This document shows positions 15,700 to 27,029 of a stretch of 64,000 nucleotides of DNA, piece by piece. The stretch comes from Panulirus ornatus. Taxonomy: Eukaryota; Arthropoda; Malacostraca; Decapoda; Palinuridae. Below the pieces are notes generated by a model that did no database searches, was not told the DNA's origin, and worked only from the letters and a program-made list of their open reading frames with translations. The stretch's first letter is position 1, and each line of letters opens with the position of its first letter. The stretch is taken from assembly GCF_036320965.1 (NCBI RefSeq), contig NC_092270.1, forward strand, positions 17,030,908 through 17,094,907, in the 5' to 3' direction. The translations under genes were made by a program, and so were the position numbers.

Positions 15700-18025
15700 G
15701 TAAGATGTCTTTTGTCATTTTATTTATTGGTATTTTACAGTACTATTATCTAACTCCACAGTACCACTGTCCCTCAACCGTACCACTAAAATGTTATTTG
15801 ACAATGAAAAAGAAGTGAAAATGAAAATCTTGTGTGTTCTTAAATCTTTCCATAAAAGTAAACCAAAGTATGAACCTAGAAAATGCAGGTCTTCTTTCTG
15901 ATACTTTACCCTAGCTTTAGGGTCCTCATAATACTCTTATGGAATAAGTTTTTGGTATAAGAATATTGGTATCCCTAAGCAACATAATCCAAGTGGTTAG
16001 AATAAGTTGTGTAGTGCTTACCATTAGTCAGTAGGAATTATGGTGACACATCATTGGGATTGAGATTGAAATGGTATGAGAATATATATAGGGGATCAAT
16101 AAACTACTAATATAGACAATTTCAAGAGTTGATTGGGCATGCTACAGTATTACAGGTGTATTCCACTGATTGTGCTGAAATTTTTTTGGAATTTAGTGGT
16201 TTTTGTTGTTTAGGAAAACACTAAGAATAAGAAATCAAGACTGTCTTTTCATTTGCACCAAAATTCTTATCATTAATGATAATTAACTTGATAGTGAGGA
16301 GGGTTATAAAGGAGGGAAAATATGGGGTAAGAGTATAATGCAAATTATACCAGGATAAAGAAAAATAATTTGTTAGAAAACACACATGCAAGTTCAAGCT
16401 CTGGTATCTTTATTCAATTATGGAATCATTAGTTGGCTTCTCTATAAGGAAATAGAATGTGTTTTTGGACTGTCGCCATATTTATCCATAATGAGGAGGG
16501 CTATGAAAGAGAGGATGGATATATGTTATTAAGCAATAATATGTAAAATACCAAAGAATGTAAAAATTAAAATGTAACTTGCTTGTATGAATGCTAGATA
16601 TGATGTATGGGTTCTAGTTGTGGGTAATTTTCCTTTTTATTGAGGAGATATTACTGCACTCGATGTAAACATTGAGTTCAAATGTCTATTGATATATCAG
16701 AATCTGACCCAGTGTTTGCAGGCCACAGGAGAGATGCCTTGGCATTGTAGTCATTTGCTTGGGTTTTGTGCTCTTTCAAAGCAGTTCACAATTGACTATC
16801 CTGAGAATGGTTTACAAATATATCCATTTTGTTGAGATGCTTTGAGATGCTATGAAACTTTATTCAGTTTGTACATCAGTTCCCTAACATAGTAATTCAG
16901 TCCTTTTTTGCTATAGACATTTGAACTCTTCCAACATATTCACTAGACTTGGATTTGGTTGTGTTTACCTTTCATATGTTACAGTGTGCCTCTTTAATAA
17001 AAAAGTGAAATTAGCCACTGCTGAACCCCACAAGCAAGTTACGTTTTTTTTTTAACTTTAACTAATTTGTAAATAGATTTTACAATTTGAACAAGGTTTA
17101 TAGAATCAGAACAAAGCACAGGGTGGATCTGTATTATAGCCATCTGCAGGATAGTCTTTTGCTAAAGTCCACTTTGTTACATTTGCAAGATACTTTAGGA
17201 TATTGTAGGTGTCTCCTGTTTGAATTGATAGATTTTGACAGGAGCGTTACCAATCAATGTGTTACTCTCAGCACTAGTTGGTTTTACCCCACGATTTTCT
17301 TGAATTCAATGCCCAGCTCACTTTTTGAGGACTTTACCTCATGGGAGTTGGAGGTGTTATGGGTGAAAACACAACCTGTTTATCAATTTTACAGTGTGTA
17401 AGGACCATTTTTATCAGAATCTGTCTAGGAAAACTTTTCTCTTATTTTGGAGTGTTAAAGATGAAATTAGTGGCCTAGTTTGGCTAATTTCCTTCATTTC
17501 AGAGCAGATGTACCTTTGTTTTGTATCCAGTGGATGGCACCATGGCACCAAGACATAGACAGAGACAGGAATAATTTAACTGAGTTTTTCTGGAAACTTA
17601 AAGGGGTTGACATATTTAAAATATGTTGTAGGATGGATGTATGTGGGAATGGCAAATAGTAGCTTGGCTGCCTTGGCTATTGCTTGTTTATTTACATTCA
17701 TCAGCAGTTGATTTAGGTCATAATCATTGATATGTTAGGCATATTTTGCTAGGATATTGAATATCAAAAGAGATCTCAGCTTAAAGATGTCTTGTCCAAT
17801 GCTAGGTAGGCACAGGAAAATTTTTGCTCTCCTCAGTACAGTACCCCTGTAGTCACCATTTCAATTGCAAGGCTGTTGACTTACTGTTCATGTGTTACAC
17901 AGTGACCCCATGTAAAATATGTCGATTGCTGGATGATCTAAGTCATATGGAGGAATAGTTATGTATCAGTTTGTGAGTACAGTTAAGAAGAATGGCATGA
18001 GAATAGTAAAGAAATGAGTGACTTG

Positions 18026-18197
18026 GTGATATTAGGTGGATAACATAAGGTGGGAAGCCTGTACAGGTGTCATTACTGACCTCGCACTTGTGGAGAAATT
18101 TTGAATTAAATGTGATACTAGGTGGATAACATAAGGTGGAAAGCCTGTACAGGTGTCATTATTGACATCGCACATGTGGAAAAGGTTTTGTATTAAC
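18026..18197 (+). repeat. Two-copy tandem duplication, unit 86 bp
   Basis: GTGATATTAGGTGGATAACA at 18026 recurs as GTGATACTAGGTGGATAACA at 18112. The following words (GCCTGTACAGGTGTCATTA, TCGCAC, TGTGGA) keep the same spacing. The copies differ at several positions, so the duplication is not very recent. Confidence 0.85.
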
Positions 18198-18316
18198 TGT
18201 GCTTAATTTTTTCTTATTTAATCTTTGGTTTGGTGGAAGGCTTTGGTGACAGGTAAAGAGCCAAAATATTTCTTAAGAAAAAAAAACACCTTCGATATCC
18301 TTCCCACATGCTATAT

Positions 18317-19512
18317 AAAAGGTACTTTTTTTTTTTTTCGCTGTCTCCCGCGTTTGCGAGGTAGCGCAAGGAAACAGACGAAAGAAATGGCCCAACCCAC
18401 CCCAATACACATGTATATACATACGTCCACACACGCAAATATACATACCTACACAGCTTTCCATGGTTTACCCCAGACGCTTCACATGCCCTGATTCAAT
18501 CCACTGGCAGCACGTCAACCCCGGTATACCACATCGATCCAGTTCACTCTATTCCTTGCCCTCCTTTCACCCTCCTGTATGTTCAGGCCCCGATCACACA
18601 AAATCTTTTTCACTCCATCTTTCCACCTCCAATTTGGTCTCCCACTTCTCCTCGTTCCCTCCATCTCCGACACATATATCCTCTTGGTCAATCATTCCTC
18701 ACTCATTCTCTCCATGTGCCCAAACCATTTCAAAACACCCTCTTCTGCTCTCTCAACCACGCTCTTTTTATTTCCACACATCTCTCTTACGCTTACGTTA
18801 CTTACTCGATCAAACCACCTCATACCACACATTGTCCTCAAACATCTCATTTCCAGCACATCCATCCTCCTGCGCACAACTCTATCCATAGCCCACGCCT
18901 CGCAACCATACAACATTGTTGGAACCACTATTCCTTCAAACATACCCATTTTTGCTTTCCGAGATAATGTTCTCGACTTCCACACATTCTTCAAGGCTCC
19001 CAGGATTTTCGCCCCCTCCCCCACCCTATGATCCACTTCCGCTTCCATGGTTCCATCCGCTGCCAGATCCACTCCCAGATATCTAAAACACTTTACTTCC
19101 TCCAGTTTTTCTCCATTCAAACTTACCTCCCAATTGCCTTGACCCTCAACCCTACTGTACCTAATAACCTTGCTCTTATTCACATTTACTCTTAACTTTC
19201 TTCTTTCACACACTTTACCAAACTCAGTCACCAGCTTCTGCAGTTTCTCACATGAATCAGCCACCAGCGCTGTATCATCAGCGAACAACAACTGACTCAC
19301 TTCCCAAGCTCTCTCATCCACAACAGACTCCATACTTGCCCCTCTTTCCAAAACTCTTGCATTCACCTCCCTAACAACCCCATCCATAAACAAATTAAAC
19401 AACCATGGAGACATCACACACCCCTGCCGCAAACCTACATTCACTGAGAACCAATCACTTTCCTCTCTTCCTACACGTACACATGCCTTACATCCTCGAT
19501 AAAAAGGTACTT
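18317..19512 (-). mobile_element. RTE-like retrotransposon, 5'-truncated, with target-site duplication
   Basis: A minus-strand copy inserted in non-repetitive DNA. AAAAGGTACTT occurs at 18317-18327 and again at 19502-19512, giving an 11-bp target-site duplication. The 3' end is a poly(A) run (T on the plus strand, to 18338), and the 5' end is truncated at the YRGCK codons (19500). It carries an intact FADDTALVAD and the short 3' UTR subfamily deletion. One uninterrupted frame covers the retained RT and most of the C-terminal domain, closing near 18692. This is the cleanest insertion in the window and shows that the family retrotransposes with an A tail. Confidence 0.93.
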
Positions 19513-20140
19513 GTATTGCACAGTAATTATGGCAAAATTGGGATTTTGTCATACCCTGTTTCACTTTAATTGTTTTCTGTTGTATTTTTCTTAATATATA
19601 CATAATCACTGCATGCATTAGGTAAGAATCATCTGAAGAGAGTTGTGCAGAATACTGATTGTTATGAAATGAAGGCTAGTGAAAGATACTGTACCTATTG
19701 GTAAGAATTCCATACCTTTTAGCTGTTTTGTTTTACAAAGTATTGTTCTAAGTACACAGATGATTACAAATTCAAGCATTAGGTTAGAAATGAAGAAAGT
19801 TAGTTGAAGCAATGTATGGAGAAGCAACTCACCATGTCATATTATGATTATGTGTTAAGAGTTTTGAAATAAACTTGATTGCTAATGATCGCAAAACAGT
19901 ATGACTTCTCTCCATTTCACTTATTTATCCCATATTTACTGAATATGTGGATGGATATTAATTCAGGATTGGATGAGAACTTACTGAAGAAAACTGTATG
20001 GAAACAATATATGAAAAATGCAGTGTTTCGTATCATTTACTAATTATAAGTTGAATGTTTTAAACTCAAACCAATCCAAGCATTTGTGATATATGACAGT
20101 TCCAATTCTACCACCAAGTTTTTCTATCATTTTTGTAGAA
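19513..20140. other. AT-rich sequence without recognised genes
   Basis: About 630 bp with no retrotransposon similarity or domain seen. Confidence 0.5.
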
Positions 20141-20816
20141 AAGGGTGTAGAAGAGGGTGTTTTGAAATGGTTTGGTCACATGGAGAGAATGAGTGAGGAA
20201 AAATTGACCAAGAGGATATATGTGTCTTAGGTGGAGGGAACGAGAATTGGGAGACCAAATTGGAGGTGGAAAGATGGAGTGAAAAAGATTTTAAGTGATC
20301 GGGGCCTGAACATGCAGGAGGGTGAAAGGCAGGCAAGGAATAGAGTGAATTGGATCGATGTTGTATACTGGGGTCGACGTGCTGTCAATGGATTGAATCA
20401 GGGCATGTGAAGCGTCTTGGGTAAACCATGGAAAGTTCTGTGGGGCCTGGATGTGGAAAGGGAGCTGTGGTTTCGGGCATTATTACATGACAGCTAGAGA
20501 CTGAGTGTGAACGAATGGGGCCTTTGTTGTCTTTTACTAGCGTTACCTCGCACACATGAAGGGGGAGGGGGATGTTATTCCATGTGTGGTGAGGTGGCGA
20601 TGGGAATAAATAAAGGCAGACAGTATGAATTATGTACATGTGTATATATGTATATGTCTGTGTGTGTATATATATGTGTACATTGAGATGTATAGGTATG
20701 TATATTTGCTTGTGTGGACGTGTATGTATATACATGTGTATGTGGGTGGGTTGGGCCATTTCTTTCGTCTGTTTCCTTGCGCTACTGCACAAATGCGGGA
20801 GACAGCAACAAAGCAA
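20141..20816 (+). mobile_element. RTE-like retrotransposon 3' end (full-length 3' UTR)
   Basis: 5'-truncated copy starting within the C-terminal domain (EEGVLKWFGHMERMSEE region). It contains a TAG in the KRIYVS segment, then GRPNWRWKDGVKKIL, the stop, and a 3' UTR of about 400 bp without the 250-bp deletion. It ends in the GCGACAAAGC-type terminus followed by an A/T-rich tail. Confidence 0.88.
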
Positions 20817-20850
20817 AATTAAATGAATAAATAGATAATTTATTTATTTA
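20817..20850. repeat. AATA/TTTA-type simple tail between two 3' ends
   Basis: The tail of the plus-strand copy (AATGAATAAATAG) meets TTTATTTATTTATTTT, the tail of the next minus-strand copy. This makes a tail-to-tail junction. Confidence 0.85.
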
Positions 20851-21085
20851 TTTTGCTTTGTAGCTGTCTCCCGCGTTTGCGAGGTAGCGCAAGGAAACAG
20901 ACAAAAGAAATGGCCCAACCACCCCCATACACATGTATATACATACACGTCCACACACGCAAATATACATACCTATACATATCAATGTACACATATATAT
21001 ATACACACACAGACACATACATATATACCCATGCATACAATTCACACTGTCTACCTTTATTCATTCCCATCGCCACCTCGCCACA
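20851..21085 (-). mobile_element. RTE-like 3' UTR fragment
   Basis: Only the last ~235 bp of the family is present, from the terminal TGCTTTGTAGCTGTCTCCCG back to CCATCGCCACCTCGCCACA, where similarity ends. With the preceding copy it forms an inverted repeat able to fold into a long hairpin. Confidence 0.88.
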
Positions 21086-21656
21086 CTTGGCTACTTTTTT
21101 TCAATATTTCTGTGATTTTTTAGAATTTGAGGGGACTTTGAGGGCAGTAATTGGTGTTTTACTAAGGGGAATCTTTCCTGAATTTTGTATTAACTTTGAA
21201 AACAATGAACTTCACACATTTGAATTTCACACAATTTCTTAGTTCCTATTGTATGAAATATCATGACATCAGCTTAGTCTTTGTTCAAGAAGTGTCCTTG
21301 CTGAAATATGGGACAAAATCCATTACATATCTTAAACACAAAGCATCTTTTAGGGGTTAAGAAGCATGGAGGCTATACCATTCATAGTGATTCTTACACT
21401 AGACAACACCACTAACATTGATCTTAGGAACAAAAATTTTTGACCCAAAGGGATTGCCATATTCTCTGGTGAGACAATATGGAGTGTAAGGTTAAGGAAA
21501 AACACGTAAGAAACTCTACTAAAAGCCAGTAAGGCCTCTCTTTACTAAAGTATGAGACTTCATGTGATTACCTGGCCTCAGAATTAGCAGGTGGAGAGGT
21601 TACATTTTCCTTTTTTGAAAAAACACTTGGACAAAGAAAAAGAAAAAACTTCGTGG
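21086..21656. other. Sequence without recognised genes
   Basis: About 570 bp. A frame to 21242 is a chance continuation of the 3' UTR fragment. Nothing else recognised. Confidence 0.5.
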
Positions 21657-21968
21657 TTATGCGCAGAAGAGTCCCACATCCAAGGCAGGGTCCTTTCCTT
21701 GCACCATGATTTTGCTGTTGTGTGCTTTCCTCAAATCCCCCAGTGATAACTTAGGTACTGGGACATCATACTTTAACATGATCTTCATGGTGAAAGCAAA
21801 GGTTTTGTCATCTGGAATTAAGGAAGGTCTGTGGCTCCAATCCTCTTGGTGAAGGCAAGGTCAAATCTTCTGGAACTGATGAAGGTCAGTAGCTTCTCAT
21901 ACTTTGAGGACATGTCAGGATTATCAAAAGTGACTTCTGAGGAAAAGTGTGTCCTGGAAGTCTGAAAA
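21657..21968 (-). pseudogene. Unidentified protein-coding-like stretch
   Basis: On the minus strand a stretch ending at a stop at 21657-21659 translates to DDKTFAFTMKIMLKYDVPV, then PKLSLGDLRKAHNSKIM and VQGKDPALDVGLFCA. Just upstream, in a neighbouring frame, lies SEVTFDNPDMSSKYEKLL then TFISSRRFDLAFTKRIG. The two pieces join with one frame change near 21820. Possible acceptors (CTCCTTTTCAG, TTTTCCTCAG) lie near 21955-21970. Residue usage looks like a globular protein rather than chance, but no family was recognised. It may be a terminal exon, a processed pseudogene or a viral relic. Confidence 0.35.
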
Positions 21969-22099
21969 GGAGCTCTTTTTTTTTTTTTCTTACATTAGCT
22001 TGTGTATGCCAGAAATATCACCAAGAAAAACTGAGATCACAAGATGAACATCTATGAGAGCTTGATACCAGGTGAATAAGCACTTGACAGTCACTCGTG

Positions 22100-22412
22100 T
22101 CTCATAATACACTTTCATATTCACCCATATTCATCTGGAGCTTACTTCTTTACACTCTTTAATACATTCCTATAACTACTCCTGCAGAAGTGCCACCCTC
22201 ACATTTGCTGTAACCCTGACACTAACCTCAGACTTTATGTCAAAGATGTCTTCAAACATTTTAGTGCCCCTTCCACTTGAGCTTAGTTTCACTCAGAGCC
22301 AGAATCCAGGTTCACCTCCTTAAACATGCTACTAGTCTGTCCCTCCTGATCTTGGTTAAGTCCCTGCACATTCAGACACCCCTGCCTCAGCTTCAGAGGA
22401 GGATCACACCTT
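22100..22412 (-). mobile_element. Relic of RTE-like endonuclease N-terminal region
   Basis: The minus strand matches the family 5' region in diverged form. It has words such as CCAAGATCAGGAGGGACAG, the GCCTGAGGC head and the ALSETK-coding segment, as at 31.6-31.8 kb. Multiple indels leave no frame. Confidence 0.55.
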
Positions 22413-22429
22413 GCTTGGCTCCTTCAGTT

Positions 22430-23045
22430 CCCTGGTAAGAGGGTCAGCTGATCACTTCTTGTTGGAGGCAAAGGAGAGAGTTTGTTGAGTCTGTAGGAGA
22501 AAAGGAAACAGTGGATGGGAAGAGAATGGTGAAAGTGAATGACCCTGGAAAAGGCTTGTTTTAGGAGATAGCAAGAACGATTTGGTGAATAGTTGCAGAA
22601 GGTGAGAGTAAACAGAGCTAGGGAAGTGGCCAAGGAATGGAAGGAATTGAGGGAAATAGAGCTTACATTTGCTGGAGAAGTAAGTGTGTGGAATGTGAGA
22701 TGCGGACTTATGAGAAAGTGTAGTGAGTGGTGTGATAAGGAATTAAGTTGCAAGTGAGTGAAAAGAGAGGTGTATGGATATTACCTGCAGGAAAGGAGTG
22801 CAAATATTTAGATGTAGATGAGGATACAGAAATAGGCCAAGAGGAGAATGTATAGGTTAAAAGAGAGGACAATTGAGAGTTGGGTTGAGAGATCATTGGC
22901 AAACATCAGGGAAAATAAAAAAAATATTTTGGAAGAAGGGGAATAGTATGAGAATAAGAGAACAAATAGGAGCATCAGTGAGGGAAGCAGATGGGGAAGT
23001 AGCAACAGGCAATGAAGAGGTGATGAGATTGATTTATTATTTTTA
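22430..23045 (+). mobile_element. Relic of RTE-like linker region, opposite orientation
   Basis: The plus strand begins with a GGTCAGCTGATCACTTCTTG segment resembling GGMSDHYLLEA. It continues through decayed linker sequence similar to 30.55-31.05 kb reversed. Together with the minus-strand relic just before it, this forms a head-to-head arrangement. Confidence 0.5.
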
Positions 23046-23775
23046 AGGACTTTTGATTGTGTTATCCCAAGACAAACACTTATCACTGGGCAGATACCAC
23101 TCAATGGTAACTTGGAGATGGTTGAAAGATGTTTTACCTTTTATTTTCTACTTGGACATTATGAATATTGATATGTTCATTTCTGCTCTCATGTTGATAT
23201 TTCATTGTACAGTGATGAAAATACTGTCCTATTTAATGAAACAATTTTGTTTTTTCAGACATTGAGTGGCCTTACATTTCTGTTGGTTGCTCTCACATCA
23301 ACATACTCATACGTGTTATGAGCTGATGCATACTGATATGCCACCACATTTTGGTATGTAATGAACTTACGGTATATTTCTTTGAATTTTTCATGTTTTA
23401 GCTTTGCATTTTCATTTTTGCCCAAATCTTAGTAAAAGGTTACAAGAGTAATGGTGGACAGCCTATGACAGGGTGGTTTTAGTTGCATTAAGAATGGTTG
23501 TAACAGTCATAAACAGGAACAAAATTTGCAGAGCTATGGGAGTTTAAGTTTACTTTGATAGTACATTATCTTAAAGCTTTGTGGATATAACTGACTTACC
23601 TTTTTATAAAACCTCATGATATGCTTTCAAATTACACCCATTTTTCGCTTCATACAGGATCACTATATGTGATTTTACTATTCTGTAAGAGACATACTTC
23701 TACCAGTCCCTCTTGTTATGTGGTCAAACTTTGCTATTATGCAGGTAAGTGTGGTAGAAAGTGTGCCAAAAGTAA
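23046..23775. other. AT-rich sequence without recognised genes
   Basis: About 730 bp with no domain or repeat recognised. Confidence 0.5.
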
Positions 23776-23975
23776 GTGTGAATGAATGTGGCCTTTTTTG
23801 TCTGGTCTCCTGGCACTGCCTTACTGAAGCAGTGGGTAGTGAAGCTGTTTCCTGTGGGGCAGGGTATACCCAGAAATGGATGAAGGCAAGCAAGTATGAA
23901 TATGTACTTGTGTATATATGTATATGTTCGTGTATGCATATGAATATGTATGTATATGTGAATATCAATATGTAT
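23776..23975 (+). mobile_element. Relic RTE-like 3' UTR (older lineage)
   Basis: GTGAATGAATGTGGCC, GAAGCAGTGGGTAG and GGATGAAGGCAAGCAAG match the 3' UTR at 13.08-13.25 kb. The fragment ends directly at the head of a SINE-like element. Confidence 0.75.
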
Positions 23976-24210
23976 CCCTGGGGATAGGGGAGAAATAATA
24001 CTTCCCACGTATTCCCACATGTCATAGAAGGCAAATGTAAGGAGAGGGAGCAAGGGGCTAGAAATCCTCCCATCCAATTTCTTTTTTTTTTTTTTTTTCA
24101 ACTTTTTCAAAAAAAGGAACAAAAAAGGGGCCAAGTAATATTCCCTCTAAGGCTCAGTCCTCTTCTTAATGCTACTTCACCAATGAGGGAAATGACGAAC
24201 ATGTATGAAA
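23976..24210 (+). mobile_element. SINE-like RTE-derived non-autonomous element
   Basis: Starts with CCTGGGGATAGGGGAGAAA, the same head as the 5' end of the near-full-length element (minus strand at 31925). It passes through a CTTCCCACGTATTCCC segment, a T(17) tract and a CCCTCTAAGGCTCAGTCCTC body. It ends with a decayed CGCTACCTCGC...GGGAAATGGCGAA motif like an RTE tail. It is about 235 bp with no coding capacity, consistent with mobilisation by the RTE-like machinery (inference). Confidence 0.65.
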
Positions 24211-24227
24211 TAAAATTGTATATGTGT

Positions 24228-26600
24228 GTGTATGGAAAAGAGACTTGTGTGAGGAAGTACCAGGAGAGATTGAGCGCAGAATGGAAAAAGGTGAGAGCAA
24301 ATGATGCAAGGGGAGTGGGGGAGGAATGGGATGTATTTAGGCAAGCAGTGATGGCGTGTGCAAAAGATGCCTGAGGCATGAGAAAGACGGAAGGTGGGCA
24401 GATTAGAAAGGGTAGTGAGTGATGGGATGAAGAAGTAAGATTGTTACTGAAAGAGAAGAGAGAGGCATTCAGATAATTTTTGCAGGGAAATAGAGCAAAT
24501 GATGAGGATATGTTTAAAAGAAAGAGGCAAGAGATGAAGAAGAGGGCAAATGAGAGTTGGCGTGAGAGAGTATCATTCAATTTTAGGAGAATAAAAAGAT
24601 GTTTTGGAAGGAGGTGAATAAAGTGCATAAGACAAGAACAAATGGGAACATCGGTGAAGGGGGCAAATGGGGAGGTAATAACAAGTAGTGGGGAAGTGTG
24701 AGGGAGTGAGTATTTTGAAGGTTTGTTGAATGTGTTTGATGATAGAGTGACAGATATAGGGTGTTTTGGTCAAGGTGGTGTTCAAAGTGAAAGGGTCATG
24801 GAGAATGATTTGGTAAACAGAGAAGAGGTAGTGAAAGCTTTGCGGAAGTAAAAGCTTGCAAGGCAGCGGGTTTGGATGGTACTGCTGTGGAATTTATTAA
24901 AAAAGGGGGTGACTCTGTAGTTGACTGCGTTTGTGAGGATATTCAGTGTATGTATGGTTCATGGTGAAGTGCCTGAGGATTGGTGGAATGTGTGCACAGT
25001 TCCATTGTACAAAGGCAAAGGGGATAAAGGTGAGTGTTCAAATTACAGAGGTATGTGGGAGGGTATTGATTGAATGGGTAAAGGTATGTACAGAGCATCA
25101 GATTGGGGAAGAGCATTATGGTTTCAGAACTGGTAGAGGATGTGTGGATCAGGTGTTTGCTTTGAAGAATGTATGTGAGAAATACTTAGAAAAACAGATG
25201 ACTTTGTATGTAGCATTTATGGATCTGGAGAAGGCATATGATAGAGTTGATAGAGATGCTCTTTGGAAGGTATTAAGAGCATATGATGTGGGAGGTAAGT
25301 TGCTAGAAGCAGTGAAAAGTTTTCATTCAGGATGTAAGGCATGTGTATGAGTAGGAAGAGAGGAAAGTGATTGGTTCCCAGTGAGATGAATTGCGGTAGG
25401 GGTGCGTGATGTCTCCATGGTTGTTTAATTTGTTTATGGATGGGGTTGTTATGGAGGTGAATGTAAGAGTTTTTGAGAGAGGGGCAAGTATGCAGTCTGT
25501 TGTGGATGAGAGGGCTAGGGATGTGAGTCAGTTGTTTGCTGATACAGTGCTGGTGGCTGATTCGGGTGAGAAACTGCAGAAGTTGATGGCTGAGTTTAGT
25601 GAGTTAAGTAAAGTGTGTGAAAGAAGAAAGATGAGAGTAAATGTGAATAAGAGCAAGGTTATTAGGTACAGTAGGGTGGAGGAGGGACAAGTAAACTGGG
25701 AGGTAAGTTTGAATGTAGAAAAACTGGAGAAAGTGAAGTGCTTTAGATATCTGGGAGTGGATTTGGCAGCGGAGGAACCATGAAAGGCGAGAACATCATC
25801 CTGGAGAGCAAAAGATGGGTATGGTTAAAGGAATAGTGATTCCAACAATGTTATATGGTTGTGAGGCATGGGCTATAGATAGGGTTGTGCAGAGGAGGGT
25901 GGATGTGCTGGAAATGAGATGTTTGAGGACAATATGTGGTGTGAGGTGGTTTGATCGAGTAAGTAATGAAAGGGTATGAGAGATGTGTGGTAATAAAAAG
26001 AGTGTGGTTGAGAGAGTAGAAGAGGGTGTATTGAAATGATTTGGTCACTTGGAGAGAATGAGTGAGGAAAGATTGACAAAGAGGATATATGTGTCAAAGG
26101 GGGAGGGAACGAGAAGTGGGAGACCAAACTAGAGGTGGAAGGATGGAATGAAAAGGATTTTGAGTGATCTGGGCCTGAACATACTGGAGGGTGAAAGGTG
26201 TACAAGGAATAGAGTGAATTGGAACGATGTGGTATACCGGAGTCAACTTGCTGTCAATGAATTGAACCAGGGCATTTGAAGCGTCTGGGGTAATCCATGG
26301 AAAGTTTCTGGAGCCTGGATGTGGAAAGGGAGCTGTGGTTTTGGTGCATTACACATGACAGCTAGAGACTGAGTGTGAACGATTGTGGCCTTTGTTGTCT
26401 TTTCCTAGCACTACCTCGCACACATGCACGGGGAGGGGGGGGTGCCGTTTATGGGTGGCGGTGGGAATGGATGAAGGCAGCATGTATGAATATGTACATG
26501 TATATATATGTATATGTTGAAACGTATAGGTATGTATATGCACGTGTGTGGGCTTTTATGTATATATGTGCATGTGTGCGCGTTTATGTGTGTATATATA
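24228..26600 (+). mobile_element. RTE-like retrotransposon, long degenerate copy
   Basis: Covers the linker (GKETCVRKYQERLSAEWKKV at 24235), the RT (GFRTGRGCVDQVFALKN, AFMDLEKAYDRVD), the C-terminal domain and the 3' UTR. It is interrupted by many stops and indels (frames 24183-24374, 24946-25350, 25406-25783). The catalytic loop has lost residues and reads LFADTVLVAD. The 3' UTR ends near 26600 where a minus-strand SINE-like element adjoins it. An old, dead copy. Confidence 0.82.
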
Positions 26601-26603
26601 TAT

Positions 26604-26835
26604 TTTCTTTTCTTTCATACTATTCGCCATTTCCCGCATTAGCGAGGTAGCGTTAAGAACAGAGGACTGGGCCTTAGAGGGAATATCCTCACCTGACCCC
26701 CTTCTCTGTTCCTTCTTTTGGAAAATTAAAAAAAAAAACGAGAGGGGAGGATTTCCAGCCACCCGCTCTCTCCCCTTTTAGTCGCCTTCTACGACACGCA
26801 GGGAATACGTGGGAAGTATTCTTTCTCCCCTATCC

Positions 26836-26839
<4 letters not shown>
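26604..26839 (-). mobile_element. SINE-like RTE-derived non-autonomous element
   Basis: Minus orientation, from GGGGATAGGGGAGAAAGAAT at 26838 through an A-rich tract (T on the minus strand), to the body GGGCCTTAGAGGGAATATCC and the terminal CGCCATTTCCCGCATTAGCG read in reverse. It is the best preserved of the five copies in the window. Confidence 0.7.
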
Positions 26840-26912
<73 letters not shown>

Positions 26913-26917
26913 TATAT
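26839..26917. repeat. (TA)n microsatellite
   Basis: TA repeats immediately at the head of the SINE-like element, followed by TATATGTATG and an RTE-like tail. Confidence 0.95.
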
Positions 26918-27005
26918 GTATGTATATGTGAGTGGGCTGGGCCATTCTTTCGTCTGTTTCCTTGAGCTACCTTGCTAACGCGGGAGACAGCGACAAAGTA
27001 TAATA
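26918..27005 (+). mobile_element. RTE-like 3' terminus fragment
   Basis: GTGGGCTGGGCCATTCTTTC to GGGAGACAGCGACAAAGTA is the last ~80 bp of the family. Confidence 0.8.
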
Positions 27006-27029
27006 ATGATAGATAGAATATATATCATT

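Larger units (their letters stand above)
13391..18316. other. AT-rich interval without supportable genes
   Basis: Nearly 5 kb lacking long frames, retrotransposon similarity or known domains. It looks like intron or intergenic DNA. One possible exon (about 15600-15699) and one short tandem duplication (18026-18197) are listed separately. Confidence 0.6.

Noticed and set aside
17087..17401. 104-codon frame in the AT-rich interval
   Set aside because: No recognisable domain, start context or splice signals, and length within chance expectation.
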